DNA of 49,169 bases from Nitrospirota bacterium (GTDB lineage Bacteria; Nitrospirota; Thermodesulfovibrionia; Thermodesulfovibrionales; UBA1546), in contig JACPZK010000027.1 in NCBI GenBank assembly GCA_016195565.1, forward strand, positions 1 to 49,169, read 5' to 3'. Positions 24,403-32,823 of the stretch are shown here, in pieces (position 1 is the stretch's first letter; each line of letters opens with the position of its first letter). The notes beneath the pieces were generated by a model. That model searched no databases. It saw only the letters and a list, made by a program, of their open reading frames with translations, and was not told the origin of the DNA. The position numbers and the translations under genes were made by a program.

Positions 24403-24645
24403 TTATGCCGGTTCTTTTTTGAGTTCAAAGGTTTCAACATCTTTTTCTGTATATTCCTTGACCGTTGGCTTCAGTATCTTTTCTATTGGATAATCTCCGG
24501 GGTTGAGGATTTCAATGCCTATCAGATTGCCTTTCTCATCCAGATCAATGTTCAGGTTCTCATTAATTTCAAGAGTTCTTTCCCGCTCTTTTTCCTGAAC
24601 CCTGATATAAAGAGCCTTCGCATAATGGTCATATTCTATTTTCAT
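24403..24645 (-). CDS. DUF2283 protein (pair 1)
   Basis: An 80-residue protein with the DUF2283 pattern YDHYAKALYIRVQ, LNIDLDEKGNLIGIEIL. It follows a DUF4258-type gene by 8 bases. The pairing of a small DUF4258 protein with DUF2283 resembles a toxin-antitoxin pair; a second such pair is at 39392-39849. Confidence 0.85.
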   Translation of the reverse strand: MKIEYDHYAKALYIRVQEKERERTLEINENLNIDLDEKGNLIGIEILNPGDYPIEKILKPTVKEYTEKDVETFELKKEPA

Positions 24646-24653
24646 GCCACCTC

Positions 24654-24875
24654 CTACTGGTTGCGGTCAATAATAGTTATAATCTCGTAACCTGCCAACC
24701 CGCGTCTAAAAACTATTTTTAATAGTTTATTCCCCGATGCCTTTATTGCAATCTCTTTCCCGTCAGCCTGAATATAATAACTGTCAGGATTTTCAATGCA
24801 CTCTATAATTTCAAAAACGGTTGCCTGTATCTTTCTATTGCGATTTTTAGCATGTCTTGTGAACTTTAACCCCAT
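24654..24875 (-). CDS. DUF4258 protein (pair 1)
   Basis: A 73-residue protein: FTRHAKNRNRKIQATVFEIIECIENPD, then KIVFRRGLAGYEIITIID. This is the RelE/HigB-like outline of DUF4258, with an N-terminal RHA-x-x-R motif. It is encoded directly before the DUF2283 gene; toxin-like behaviour is possible but not shown. Confidence 0.8.
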   Translation of the reverse strand: MGLKFTRHAKNRNRKIQATVFEIIECIENPDSYYIQADGKEIAIKASGNKLLKIVFRRGLAGYEIITIIDRNQ

Positions 24876-24899
24876 TTGCTATATCTTAACAGAAAGTTT

Positions 24900-25724
24900 T
24901 TACTTTTGCGTAGCTGGTTTTCCACTTATGCTTTTCTTTTTTGCCGAGTCTATAAGCTCTATAAGTTTATCAGCCTGTAAAGAACCTGTGAGTACAGAGC
25001 CGTCAGGCAGGATTGACGTCGGCGTGCCTGAGATGCCGAGGCGTGCCGCAAGTTTGATATTTTTGTCAATCACATCTGTTTCACAGGCAGTTTTCGGTAT
25101 GGATTTTTTCTCAAAATTATCCTCAAGAAGTTTCAGTGATTTTTCGCATGTTATGCTTTTTGATTTCCAGTAGGCATCAGGATGGAGTTTTGTCAGAGGG
25201 AACAGTTTGATGTAAAAGGCGATGTCTTTTCTTTTTTCAACAACTTTTTTGATTTCTTCGTGAAGCTTGCCGCAGAACGGGCAGTCAGGGTCTGTAAAGA
25301 CAATCACCTTGTTTGCCGCTTTTTTATCGCCTAAAATTAAAGCGTCTTTAAGCGGGATGAGCGAGCGGTTAATCCGCCTTTCTTTGTTAAGAGCATCGAG
25401 CCGTTCTTTCGTCTTGTCAATTGCCGCATTTACTTCGATGATGCTGCCGTTTATCAAATACTTCTTTGAAAAGTCCACATAAAACAGCCCGCGCTGGCCC
25501 TTATTGTCTATGGAAACTTCCCACAGCCCTCTCGCAGGGCTCATCTGCACCTTTAATATCTTTGCGTCGGGCGCATTGATCTTTGCGAGGATATTGCGGA
25601 CTTCATCCGTGCTGATGGTGTGGCATTTCGTACAGTCTGTATCGCACGAGCCTGAGGCGTGAACAGGGCTGAAAGCTGATAGATGAAAACTGACAGCTAA
25701 AATGAGCAATAATAAAATACGCAT
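24900..25724 (-). CDS. DsbC/DsbG-like thiol:disulfide interchange protein with N-terminal CxxCH
   Basis: A 274-residue exported protein. After the signal peptide (end HASG) comes CDTDCTKCHTIS, which holds a CxxCH motif of the c-type haem kind. A DsbC-like dimerisation region follows (~40-115), then a thioredoxin fold with active site DPDCPFCGKL and a cis-proline loop SGTPTS. Two further cysteines (ITCEKS, KTACETD) may pair. It probably isomerises or reduces periplasmic disulfides, perhaps for cytochrome or pilin folding. Heptamers encode part of the signal peptide. Confidence 0.85.
   Translation of the reverse strand: MRILLLLILAVSFHLSAFSPVHASGSCDTDCTKCHTISTDEVRNILAKINAPDAKILKVQMSPARGLWEVSIDNKGQRGLFYVDFSKKYLINGSIIEVNAAIDKTKERLDALNKERRINRSLIPLKDALILGDKKAANKVIVFTDPDCPFCGKLHEEIKKVVEKRKDIAFYIKLFPLTKLHPDAYWKSKSITCEKSLKLLEDNFEKKSIPKTACETDVIDKNIKLAARLGISGTPTSILPDGSVLTGSLQADKLIELIDSAKKKSISGKPATQK
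25668..25702. repeat. Tandem heptamers in the DsbC-like signal peptide
   Basis: Five units (GCTGAAA, GCTGATA, GATGAAA, ACTGACA, GCTAAAA); on the minus strand they encode the hydrophobic end of the signal peptide. Confidence 0.82.
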
Positions 25725-25768
25725 AGATAATTATAATACATTTAACATGAAAAATGCATTTAATCAGG

Positions 25769-25802
25769 GAGGCTGCGTCTGTCTTGAGGCAAGATTCACG
25801 GG
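25769..25802. repeat. Solitary left end of the MITE-like element
   Basis: The 34 bases starting GAGGCTGCGTCTG and ending AGATTCACGGG match the left end of the element at 46640 with 3 differences. No right end is seen nearby. Confidence 0.75.
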
Positions 25803-25812
25803 CCTGTTTTAG

Positions 25813-25894
25813 AGCAGCAGAGCAGCAGCCCAGCAGAGCAGCAGTTTTCAAAACCTACTGCTCTATTGCGCTACTGAGCTACTGAGCTATTGCT
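25813..25894. repeat. Octamer arrays upstream of murA
   Basis: Four AGCAGCAG-type units (25813-25844) and four CTATTGCG/CTACTGAG-type units (25863-25894). The two arrays are partly complementary (AGCAG versus CTGCT around the joint) and occupy the space where the murA promoter is expected. Confidence 0.8.
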
Positions 25895-25918
25895 CTAATT
25901 ATGATATGATAAATCTCC

Positions 25919-27175
25919 ATGGATAAATTAATCATAAAAGGCGGGAAGACCCTTAAAGGCGAGGTTGAGATAAGCGGCGCAAAGAATGCGGCATTGCCTG
26001 TTATCGCAGCCACCCTCCTTGCGCCAGGAGAGCACACAATAAGCCGGGTCCCTGACCTCAGGGATATAAAGACAATGGGCAGGCTGCTTGAGAACATGGG
26101 CGCGGAGTTTCATTACGAGCCGCATAAAGCAGTCATTGCCGCTGACAAGATAAAGAATCTTGAAGCGCCATACGAGCTTGTTAAGGAAATGAGAGCATCC
26201 GTGCTTGTGCTGGGGCCCATGCTGGCAAGGTTTGGCCGCGCAAAGGTCTCTCTGCCCGGAGGCTGTGCGATAGGCGCAAGGCCGATAAACCTTCATCTTA
26301 TGGGACTTGAAAAGATGGGGGCAAAAATAGAACTTGAATCAGGTTATGTTATGGCATCGGCAAAAAGGCTGAAGGGCGCTGTAATATATTTTGACATATC
26401 AACTGTAACAGGGACTGAAAACCTTATGATGGCTGCGTCTCTTGCGAAAGGCGTGACAGTTCTTGAAAATGCAGCAAGAGAGCCTGAAGTTGTAGACCTT
26501 GCAAATGCGCTGACAGCAATGGGCGCAAAGATTAACGGCGCAGGAGAGAGCATTATAGAGATAGAAGGCGTAGATGAACTCAGGCCTCTTACCCATAAAG
26601 TAATCCCTGACAGGATTGAGACCGGGACATTTATGGCCATAGCAGGGATAACAGGCGGGGATATCACGATACGGGGATGCATGCCGGAACACGTACATGC
26701 TTTTTTGATAAAGCTTAAGGCAGCAGGGCTGAAGGTCGAAGAAACAGCGGATGGAGTGCGGGCAGTTGGCACTGCAAGGTCGAAGGCAGTTGATATAGAG
26801 ACAGCGCCTTATCCCGGATTCCCAACAGATATGCAGGCGCAGTTTATGGCATTAATGAGCACAGCGCAGGGCACAAGCATAATCACAGAGACAATCTTTG
26901 AAAACAGGTTCATGCATGTTGCCGAACTCAGGAGAATGGGAGCCGACATAAGTTTTAAAGGAAGCATGGCAACTGTGAGGGGAGTAAGGAAATTAAAAGG
27001 AGCGAATGTGATGGCTACAGACCTCAGGGCCAGCGCCTCGCTTGTTGTTGCCGCGCTCGGAGCAGAAGGAGAAACCACTATCCACCGTGTCTACCACCTG
27101 GACAGGGGATATGAAAAGATAGAAGAAAAACTTACCATTCTTGGTGTGGATGTCAGAAGGGTCTATGACTCGTAG
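25919..27175 (+). CDS. murA: UDP-N-acetylglucosamine 1-carboxyvinyltransferase MurA
   Basis: First committed step of peptidoglycan synthesis: transfer of enolpyruvyl from PEP to UDP-GlcNAc. The 418-residue protein starts [20 protein letters not shown], with KN in GAKNAA, and has the catalytic cysteine in [11 protein letters not shown] (C116), so it should be fosfomycin-sensitive. The family block [14 protein letters not shown] is present. The last codons (GTC TAT GAC TCG) are duplicated just downstream in a perfect hairpin. Confidence 0.98.
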   Translation: MDKLIIKGGKTLKGEVEISGAKNAALPVIAATLLAPGEHTISRVPDLRDIKTMGRLLENMGAEFHYEPHKAVIAADKIKNLEAPYELVKEMRASVLVLGPMLARFGRAKVSLPGGCAIGARPINLHLMGLEKMGAKIELESGYVMASAKRLKGAVIYFDISTVTGTENLMMAASLAKGVTVLENAAREPEVVDLANALTAMGAKINGAGESIIEIEGVDELRPLTHKVIPDRIETGTFMAIAGITGGDITIRGCMPEHVHAFLIKLKAAGLKVEETADGVRAVGTARSKAVDIETAPYPGFPTDMQAQFMALMSTAQGTSIITETIFENRFMHVAELRRMGADISFKGSMATVRGVRKLKGANVMATDLRASASLVVAALGAEGETTIHRVYHLDRGYEKIEEKLTILGVDVRRVYDS

Positions 27176-27179
27176 AGGA

Positions 27180-27208
27180 AAGTCTATGACTCGTTGAGTC
27201 ATAGACTT
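27180..27208. terminator. Perfect 13-bp hairpin between murA and rpsU
   Basis: AAGTCTATGACTC (27180-27192), loop GTT, GAGTCATAGACTT (27196-27208). It lies between convergent genes and could end both transcripts, although no T-run follows on the plus strand. The left arm repeats the last murA codons. Confidence 0.6.
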
Positions 27209-27226
27209 ATTGAGAGACAAGCCTTC

Positions 27227-27427
27227 TTACCTCTCTCCCGTAAGCCTGATCCTTTTAAGGGCTTTTTTACGCGCAGCAATAGCCTTCTTTTTCTTTTTTA
27301 CGCTTGGCTTTTCGTAATGCTCTCTCTTCTTTATTTCCGAGAGAATTCCTTCACGCTCACACTGCTTTTTAAACTTCCTGAGAGCATTCTCAAAAGAATC
27401 ACTCTCACGCACCTTCACAGAGGGCAT
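27227..27427 (-). CDS. rpsU: 30S ribosomal protein S21
   Basis: A 66-residue basic protein, [20 protein letters not shown] ... [12 protein letters not shown], then a lysine-rich tail. Size and sequence are typical of bS21. A GGGGGG run lies upstream of the ATG. It is monocistronic here, not linked to dnaG-rpoD as in enterobacteria. Confidence 0.97.
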   Translation of the reverse strand: MPSVKVRESDSFENALRKFKKQCEREGILSEIKKREHYEKPSVKKKKKAIAARKKALKRIRLTGER

Positions 27428-27538
27428 TTATAATCCCCCCCTTCTCATAAATTTTATACTTTAACTAATCCTATATAAAGCAGGATACTTTACCAATTAA
27501 ATCGTAGTCATGTCAAGGAATCGGAAATGCGCCTTTAC

Positions 27539-27583
27539 CCCATTAAAAAGCAGGGGAAACCCTATCCTTTCCTTTCTAATGGG
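27539..27583 (+). other. Nested hairpin in the leader of the ROK kinase gene
   Basis: CCCATTAAAAAG (27539-27550) pairs with CTTTCTAATGGG (27572-27583) with one mismatch. Inside it AGGG-GAAA-CCCT forms a GNRA-loop hairpin (27552-27563). The rest of the 217-bp gap between rpsU and the kinase shows nothing else clear. Confidence 0.45.
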
Positions 27584-27644
27584 TTTACACTGCAAATATT
27601 TTTGTGGTAAACTTCAAAATCTTCATTTTAAAACCTCAAATCGT

Positions 27645-28589
27645 ATGCCAGAAAAATATGTCATAGGGATAGATATCGGCGGGACAAATCTAAGGGCTGC
27701 TTTAATATCCGGCAGAGGAGAAGTAATCAGGAAGATAAAAGAGCCCTCAAGAGTTAATGTGGCGGAGTCTCTTCAAAAGGCTGTTGAAAGCCTGTTTTCA
27801 GATGACGTCAGGGGAATAGGCATTGGAGTGGCAGGGCTTGTGGACAGAAAGGAAGGGGTTGTCCTGTGCTCACCCAATCTTCATGGCATTGAAGGGGTTA
27901 AGTTTAAAGAGTCTCTGGGTAAACAATTCCCGGTTCCGGTGCTGGTTGAAAATGACGCCAATGCCGCGGCATTCGGAGAAAAATGGATAGGAGCAGGCAA
28001 AGAGTTTAATTCTTTTGTTCTTCTTACGCTCGGCACAGGCATTGGAAGCGGTATAATTTACAAAGGGATGCTCGCTGACTGCGCCGCTGAGATAGGGCAT
28101 ATGAGCATTAATGCGGATGGGGAGAAATGCCCTTGCGGTAATTACGGCTGCCTTGAATTGTATGCGGCGGCAAACGCAATACATGCAAAAGTGGTTTCTG
28201 CCCTCGAAAAGGGCAGTGAAAGCCTATTGAGAGAATGCGGCAACGGCAATATTTATAAGATTACGGCAGAGGATATTTACAAACATGCGATTGAAGGAGA
28301 CAATCTTGCGAGAGAAGCGCTCAAGGAGGCAGGAAGGTATCTTGGAATCGGGTTTGCGAATATAATAAACATAATAAGCCCTGAGGCTATAATCCTCACG
28401 GGAGGACTTATCGGAGCATGGAACATCTATGTGCAGGAGGCTGTTAAGGAAGCGTCAAGAAGGGCCTTTAAGGCTCTTCTTGATAAAGTCAAAATCATCC
28501 CCTCTTTATTGGGAGATGATGCAGGGATGATAGGCGCGGCAGGGCTTGTATTTTCTGCGCAGTCAGGCATAGAGAAGAAAATAAGGTAA
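27645..28589 (+). CDS. ROK family sugar kinase (glucokinase-like)
   Basis: A 314-residue kinase: phosphate loop GIDIGGTNLRAALI, VENDANAAAFGE with the catalytic Asp, LGTGIGSGII, and the ROK zinc motif CPCGNYGCLE preceded by H in AEIGHM. Glucose or N-acetyl-sugar phosphorylation is likely; ROK members differ and the substrate cannot be read directly. ATG 27645 is chosen as it begins the conserved fold; the frame is open ~45 codons upstream but that part is unlike the family and contains the leader hairpin. Confidence 0.92.
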   Translation: MPEKYVIGIDIGGTNLRAALISGRGEVIRKIKEPSRVNVAESLQKAVESLFSDDVRGIGIGVAGLVDRKEGVVLCSPNLHGIEGVKFKESLGKQFPVPVLVENDANAAAFGEKWIGAGKEFNSFVLLTLGTGIGSGIIYKGMLADCAAEIGHMSINADGEKCPCGNYGCLELYAAANAIHAKVVSALEKGSESLLRECGNGNIYKITAEDIYKHAIEGDNLAREALKEAGRYLGIGFANIINIISPEAIILTGGLIGAWNIYVQEAVKEASRRAFKALLDKVKIIPSLLGDDAGMIGAAGLVFSAQSGIEKKIR

Positions 28590-28625
28590 TATAATAGTTA
28601 CACAGTGAATGAGGAGAAACGCTGA

Positions 28626-29237
28626 ATGACAAACAAAAAGCAGATAATATGGGAGTATGCAAAGGCGATAATCACCGCGCTTATACTGGCTATGCTGATA
28701 AGGACCTTCATTATACAGGCATTCAAGATTCCGTCAGGCTCGATGATTCCCACACTGCTTGTAGGCGACCATATTCTTGTGAACAAATTTCTTTACGGCA
28801 CAAAAATTCCCTTCTCGGACAAGAGGGTTCTTATGTTCAAGAAACCCGAGAGAGGGGATATAATAGTTTTTAAATACCCGGAGAATCCCTCTAAGGATTT
28901 CATAAAAAGAGTGGTGGCGGCAGAAGGCGATGTAATAGAATCAAAAAACAAAATGATACATGTTAACGGGAACAAGGTAAATGAGCCGTATGCACAGCAT
29001 ACAGACAGTTCTATGCGGCCGATGGGGATTGAGCCGAGGGATAATTTCGGGCCCGTTATAGTTCCCAAGAATAAGTATTTTGTAATGGGAGACAACCGTG
29101 ACCAGAGCTATGACAGCCGCTACTGGGGATATGTGGATATAAAGGACGTAAAAGGAAAGGCGCTTATTCTTTACTGGTCCTGGGACTCTGAAAAAAGCTG
29201 GGCGAGATTCGGAAGGATTGGGAGTCTGATACATTGA
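28626..29237 (+). CDS. lepB: Signal peptidase I
   Basis: The 203-residue membrane protease has one N-terminal transmembrane helix (AIITALILAMLIRTFIIQAF), the nucleophile in KIPSGSMIPTL (S38), the general base in KDFIKRVVAAEGD (K94), and GDNRDQSYDSRYWG. It removes signal peptides from exported proteins. A GAGGAG site precedes it; it lies 36 bases after the kinase. Confidence 0.96.
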   Translation: MTNKKQIIWEYAKAIITALILAMLIRTFIIQAFKIPSGSMIPTLLVGDHILVNKFLYGTKIPFSDKRVLMFKKPERGDIIVFKYPENPSKDFIKRVVAAEGDVIESKNKMIHVNGNKVNEPYAQHTDSSMRPMGIEPRDNFGPVIVPKNKYFVMGDNRDQSYDSRYWGYVDIKDVKGKALILYWSWDSEKSWARFGRIGSLIH

Positions 29238-29248
29238 AAAAGGCACAA

Positions 29249-29593
29249 ATGCTGAACAACGAGAAAGGATTTTTCAAGTTTGTTTTTGTCATTGGACTTA
29301 TCGCGTTTCTCATGTACGCAGGTTTTCAGCTTGGAATGCCTTTTTACAGGTATACATCGTTCAAAACAGATGCAGCGGAGATTGCAAGGGTTAGTGTCAG
29401 CGGAGATATTGAAAGGACAAGGGCGCAGGTTTTTGAGCGGGCACAGGAATTAAATATCCCAATCAAAGAGAAGGATATAGAAGTTATGAAGACAACCCTG
29501 GGCATGAGGGTGAAAACAGCGTGGTCAGAGGAAGTGGATATATTAGGAATATATCAGAAAACCTTTGACTTTAAAATTGACGTAGAGGAGTGA
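29249..29593 (+). CDS. Small membrane-anchored protein, DUF4845-like outline
   Basis: A 114-residue protein with one N-terminal helix (FFKFVFVIGLIAFLMYAGFQLG) and a periplasmic alpha/beta part (AQELNIPIKEKDIEVMKTTL, VDILGIYQKTFDFKIDVEE). ATG 29249 with an AAGG site is preferred over TTG 29234, which overlaps the lepB stop. Small proteins of this kind often follow lepB; their function is unknown. Confidence 0.7.
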   Translation: MLNNEKGFFKFVFVIGLIAFLMYAGFQLGMPFYRYTSFKTDAAEIARVSVSGDIERTRAQVFERAQELNIPIKEKDIEVMKTTLGMRVKTAWSEEVDILGIYQKTFDFKIDVEE

Positions 29594-29594
29594 T

Positions 29595-30239
29595 TTGTTT
29601 ACAGGCCTTATAATTGAAATGGGGGAGATAACATCCGTTAAGATGCGCAGCGGAGGCGCAGTCCTTTCACTCAAGGCCCGGGAGGCGGCATCTTCCGCAA
29701 AACTTGGAGACAGCATTTCCGTGAACGGTGTGTGCCTTACTGTCATAGAGAAAAACTCCGGCCTGCTTTCTTTTGACCTCTCTGACGAAACTCTTAGCAG
29801 CACAAATCTGGGCAGACTTAAAAGAGGAGACAGGGTTAACCTTGAGGCGTCATTGAGCCCTGATTCAAAGATCGGAGGCCATTTTGTGACAGGACATGTT
29901 GATGCAGCCGGGACTATGCGTTCAAAGGTAACCATTGGCGATATGCTTAAAGTTGAAATCGGAGCTCCGGCAAAGGTAATGAATTTTATTGTAGAGAAAG
30001 GCTCGGTTGCTGTTGACGGGATAAGCCTTACAATTGTTGATGTGTTAAATGACGGTTTTACAGTTGTTATCATCCCGCATACGGCAAAGCTCACTACAAT
30101 CGGATTCAAGAGTACAGGCGATACCGTAAACATCGAGGCGGATATTTTAGGGAAATATGTAGCGAAGTTTTTGAATAAAGCTGGGGGAAAGGATTCAGGG
30201 CTTATGAATACATTGATGAGTGAGGGATATATAAAATAA
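29595..30239 (+). CDS. ribE: Riboflavin synthase, alpha subunit
   Basis: The enzyme dismutates two 6,7-dimethyl-8-ribityllumazines to riboflavin. The 214-residue protein begins MFTGLIIEMGEI and has two similar barrels, each with a GDSISVNGVCLTV or KGSVAVDGISLTI motif; GGHFVTGHVD is at mid-length. The start is TTG 29595 with a GAGGAG site. It is followed by ribBA; ribD and ribH are not in this window. Confidence 0.96.
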   Translation: MFTGLIIEMGEITSVKMRSGGAVLSLKAREAASSAKLGDSISVNGVCLTVIEKNSGLLSFDLSDETLSSTNLGRLKRGDRVNLEASLSPDSKIGGHFVTGHVDAAGTMRSKVTIGDMLKVEIGAPAKVMNFIVEKGSVAVDGISLTIVDVLNDGFTVVIIPHTAKLTTIGFKSTGDTVNIEADILGKYVAKFLNKAGGKDSGLMNTLMSEGYIK

Positions 30240-30240
30240 A

Positions 30241-30268
30241 GTTAGAAGTTAAGAATTAAAAGTTAAAA
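30241..30268. repeat. Tandem heptamers between ribE and ribBA
   Basis: Four units (GTTAGAA, GTTAAGA, ATTAAAA, GTTAAAA) fill most of the 39-base gap before ribBA. Confidence 0.82.
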
Positions 30269-30278
30269 TTGAGGGAAA

Positions 30279-31493
30279 ATGGAAAAATATAAATTCAACA
30301 CCATAGACGAGGCAATTGACGACATTGCAAAAGGCAGGATGGTTATCCTTGTAGATGATGAAGACCGTGAAAATGAAGGCGACCTCTGCATGGCAGCAGA
30401 GAAGGTGACTTCTGATGCAATTAATTTCATGGCGAAACACGGCAGGGGACTTATATGTCTTTCACTTACGCCTGAGCGCGTGGGAGAACTGAAACTACAG
30501 ATGATGACAGATGACAACACCTCTCCCTTCGGCACTGCATTCACAGTTTCAATAGAGGCTAAAAGAGGGGTTACAACAGGCATCTCTGCTTCTGACAGGG
30601 CAACTACAATACTCACAGCAATAAATCCAAATACGAAGCCTGAAGATATTTCAAAGCCGGGACATGTATTCCCTTTGCGGGCAAAGCGTGGCGGAGTTCT
30701 CCAGAGAGCCGGCCAGACAGAGGGTTCTGTGGACCTTGTAAGGCTTGCAGGGCTTTACCCTGCAGGCGTTATCTGCGAGATTATGAATGATGACGGCACA
30801 ATGGCAAGGGTGCCCCAGCTTGCGGAATTCGCAAAGAAACACAGCATGAAAATAGTTACAGTAAAAGACCTCATCAAATACAGGATGAGGGCTGAGCTTT
30901 TCGTAAGGCGTATAGCAGTGACAAAGCTGCCGACTGAATTCGGCGGAGATTTTACGGCTGTTGCCTACGCCAATGATATGGACAGCAATGTTCATATTGC
31001 TCTTGTCAAAGGCGAGATAAAGCACGAAGACGAGGTGCTTGTGAGGGTGCATTCTGAATGTCTTACAGGCGATGTGTTTGGTTCAAAGAGGTGCGACTGC
31101 GGAGAGCAGCTCCACAAAGCTATGGAACTCATAAAAAAAGAAGGGAAAGGCGTTGTCTTATATATGAGGCAGGAAGGAAGGGGTATCGGGCTCGTTAATA
31201 AATTAAAATCATATGAGCTTCAGGATAAGGGACTGGATACAGTTGAGGCGAATATAAAACTTGGATTTAAACCCGACCTCAGGGACTACGGCATAGGCGC
31301 TCAGATACTTGTTGACCTTGGGGTAAGAAAGATGAGGCTGATGACAAACAACCCGAAGAAGATTATCGGACTTGAAGGATACGGGCTAAAGGTAGTGGAG
31401 AGAGTTCCTGTAGAGACCAAGCCGCACGATAAAAATATCATTTATCTAAAGACAAAGAAAAAGAAATTAGGGCACATGCTTGACAGCGTGTAA
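30279..31493 (+). CDS. ribBA: Bifunctional DHBP synthase / GTP cyclohydrolase II RibBA
   Basis: The 404-residue fusion: residues 1-~205 are 3,4-dihydroxy-2-butanone 4-phosphate synthase ([31 protein letters not shown] replaced by QTEGSVDL). The rest is GTP cyclohydrolase II with the zinc motif [15 protein letters not shown] and RQEGRGIGL. It supplies both riboflavin precursors. The HTEG histidine position reads Q in RAGQTEGS, worth checking. Confidence 0.96.
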   Translation: MEKYKFNTIDEAIDDIAKGRMVILVDDEDRENEGDLCMAAEKVTSDAINFMAKHGRGLICLSLTPERVGELKLQMMTDDNTSPFGTAFTVSIEAKRGVTTGISASDRATTILTAINPNTKPEDISKPGHVFPLRAKRGGVLQRAGQTEGSVDLVRLAGLYPAGVICEIMNDDGTMARVPQLAEFAKKHSMKIVTVKDLIKYRMRAELFVRRIAVTKLPTEFGGDFTAVAYANDMDSNVHIALVKGEIKHEDEVLVRVHSECLTGDVFGSKRCDCGEQLHKAMELIKKEGKGVVLYMRQEGRGIGLVNKLKSYELQDKGLDTVEANIKLGFKPDLRDYGIGAQILVDLGVRKMRLMTNNPKKIIGLEGYGLKVVERVPVETKPHDKNIIYLKTKKKKLGHMLDSV

Positions 31494-31611
31494 GAGATAG
31501 CAACGAGTCTGTAGAAAAAGTCCAAAATCAAACATCTGTTCTATTGCCTCAACGGTTGAAATCAGCGGCGCAGGGAAACGGAGCCAGCAAGAGTGATTTG
31601 TTATGCCATCA

Positions 31612-32034
31612 TCAGATATCAAAAATAATATCCGCCTCCCAGACATCTCCTGTCTTCTCTACCTTCAGTCTATGATATGTCGCTGCCTTTATCAATAACT
31701 TTCTCTCATGCCTTTCAGTATCAAATTCCTCTCCTCTTATCTCTGCCTTTAAAGCTGAAGGCTGACTGCTGAGTGCTTTTATGCTTATATCCTTCCCGAT
31801 AAAATTATATGCGTCAAAATGAAATATGAGTTCATTCAGCCATGAAACAAGAAGCCCTTCAAGGGAATTGCTCTCTACAGAAATGCTTATTGTTTTTTCT
31901 TCCTTAACACCCTCAAGGTTAGTTATCAAACTGTACATGCCGAGAGCGGAGTTCTTAAAAACCTCTTCAATGCTTTTGCCAAAAGCCCTTATCCCGACAT
32001 CGCCTGATATGTCTATTATCTCAAATTGCTTCAC
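31612..32034 (-). CDS. Archease
   Basis: The 140-residue protein has archease features: ISGDVGIRAFGKS near the N-terminus, LEGLLVSWLNELIFHFDA, and a final WEADIIFDI, whose acidic residues bind metal in the family. Archease speeds GTP-dependent activation of the RNA ligase RtcB, which is not in this window. An in-frame heptamer array gives ALSSQPSALKAE in the middle. It overlaps rsmA by ATGA. Confidence 0.9.
   Translation of the reverse strand: MKQFEIIDISGDVGIRAFGKSIEEVFKNSALGMYSLITNLEGVKEEKTISISVESNSLEGLLVSWLNELIFHFDAYNFIGKDISIKALSSQPSALKAEIRGEEFDTERHERKLLIKAATYHRLKVEKTGDVWEADIIFDI
31754..31781. repeat. Tandem heptamers inside the archease gene
   Basis: Four GCT-type units (GCTGAAG, GCTGACT, GCTGAGT, GCTTTTA) lie in frame in the archease gene. 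Confidence 0.85.
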
Positions 32035-32792
32035 AGCACATCCGCCAGTTTTGCAAATTCCTCAATGCTCAAAGTGCCGGGCCTTCTCTGCGGATCTATC
32101 CCTGCATGGACAATCTTATCCTTTATATCCGCTGACAACGATTTGAGCGAATTTGCAAGCGTCTTTCTCCTTTGTGTAAAAGCGGTCTTGACCACTCTGA
32201 AGAAAAACTTTTCATCCTTAACGCTAACGAGAGGCGATTTTCTGATTTCCAGATGAACGACGGCAGAATCAACCTTTGGCACAGGCCTGAACGCACCTTT
32301 AGGAATCATAAACTTTAATTCAGGAATAGCATAATACTGAAGCATGATAGAAAGAACGCCGTAGTCTTTAATGCCGGGTTGGGCCGCGATTCTCTTTGCA
32401 ACCTCTTTCTGAACAGTGAGCGTCATGGATATTAGATTCCCCCGGCTCTCAATAAGCCTGAATATTATCGGAGTAGTGATGTAATAAGGGATATTTGCAA
32501 CTACCTTGAATTCAGGAAGGCCTTCATAGGGATATCTGAGCGCATTCCCGCAGTCAAGCTCAACATTCCCGTACTCGTTAAATTCGGTCTTGAGTTTCTC
32601 GCAGAGTTCCCTGTCAAGTTCTATCGCTATAACTTTTTTTGCCTTCTCTGCAAGCAGCGCTGTAAGACTGCCGTGGCCGGCCCCTATCTCAACAACTGTA
32701 TCTCCGGAAGATATTTCTGCCGCCTCTACAATCTTCCTGAGTATGGATGGATCATAAAGAAAATTCTGGCCGAGATGTTTTTTAGGTTTCAT
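32031..32792 (-). CDS. rsmA: 16S rRNA (adenine-1518/1519) dimethyltransferase RsmA/KsgA
   Basis: The 253-residue SAM methyltransferase begins KKHLGQNFLYDP and has VVEIGAGHGSLT (SAM site), ANIPYYITTPII (catalytic NIPY) and QRRKTLANSL. It dimethylates two adenosines near the 3' end of 16S rRNA. Loss of the gene gives kasugamycin resistance in other bacteria. Confidence 0.97.
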   Translation of the reverse strand: MKPKKHLGQNFLYDPSILRKIVEAAEISSGDTVVEIGAGHGSLTALLAEKAKKVIAIELDRELCEKLKTEFNEYGNVELDCGNALRYPYEGLPEFKVVANIPYYITTPIIFRLIESRGNLISMTLTVQKEVAKRIAAQPGIKDYGVLSIMLQYYAIPELKFMIPKGAFRPVPKVDSAVVHLEIRKSPLVSVKDEKFFFRVVKTAFTQRRKTLANSLKSLSADIKDKIVHAGIDPQRRPGTLSIEEFAKLADVL

Positions 32793-32823
32793 AATTTAAT
32801 TATACCAGAAGAATTTTGGGGGC

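Noticed and set aside
24273-24440. N-terminal extension of the coiled-coil protein gene
   Set aside because: The 56 extra residues are largely encoded by dispersed element 4 and lie before a normal signal peptide and ribosome site.
25813-25894. CRISPR array before murA
   Set aside because: The units are 8 bases in direct tandem without spacers; they are simple repeats.
27510-27644. N-terminal extension of the ROK kinase
   Set aside because: It is unlike the family, cysteine- and histidine-rich by chance, and overlaps a leader hairpin.
31494-31611. Short gene between ribBA and the archease gene
   Set aside because: The 118-bp gap has no open frame with a ribosome site, and no clear hairpin.
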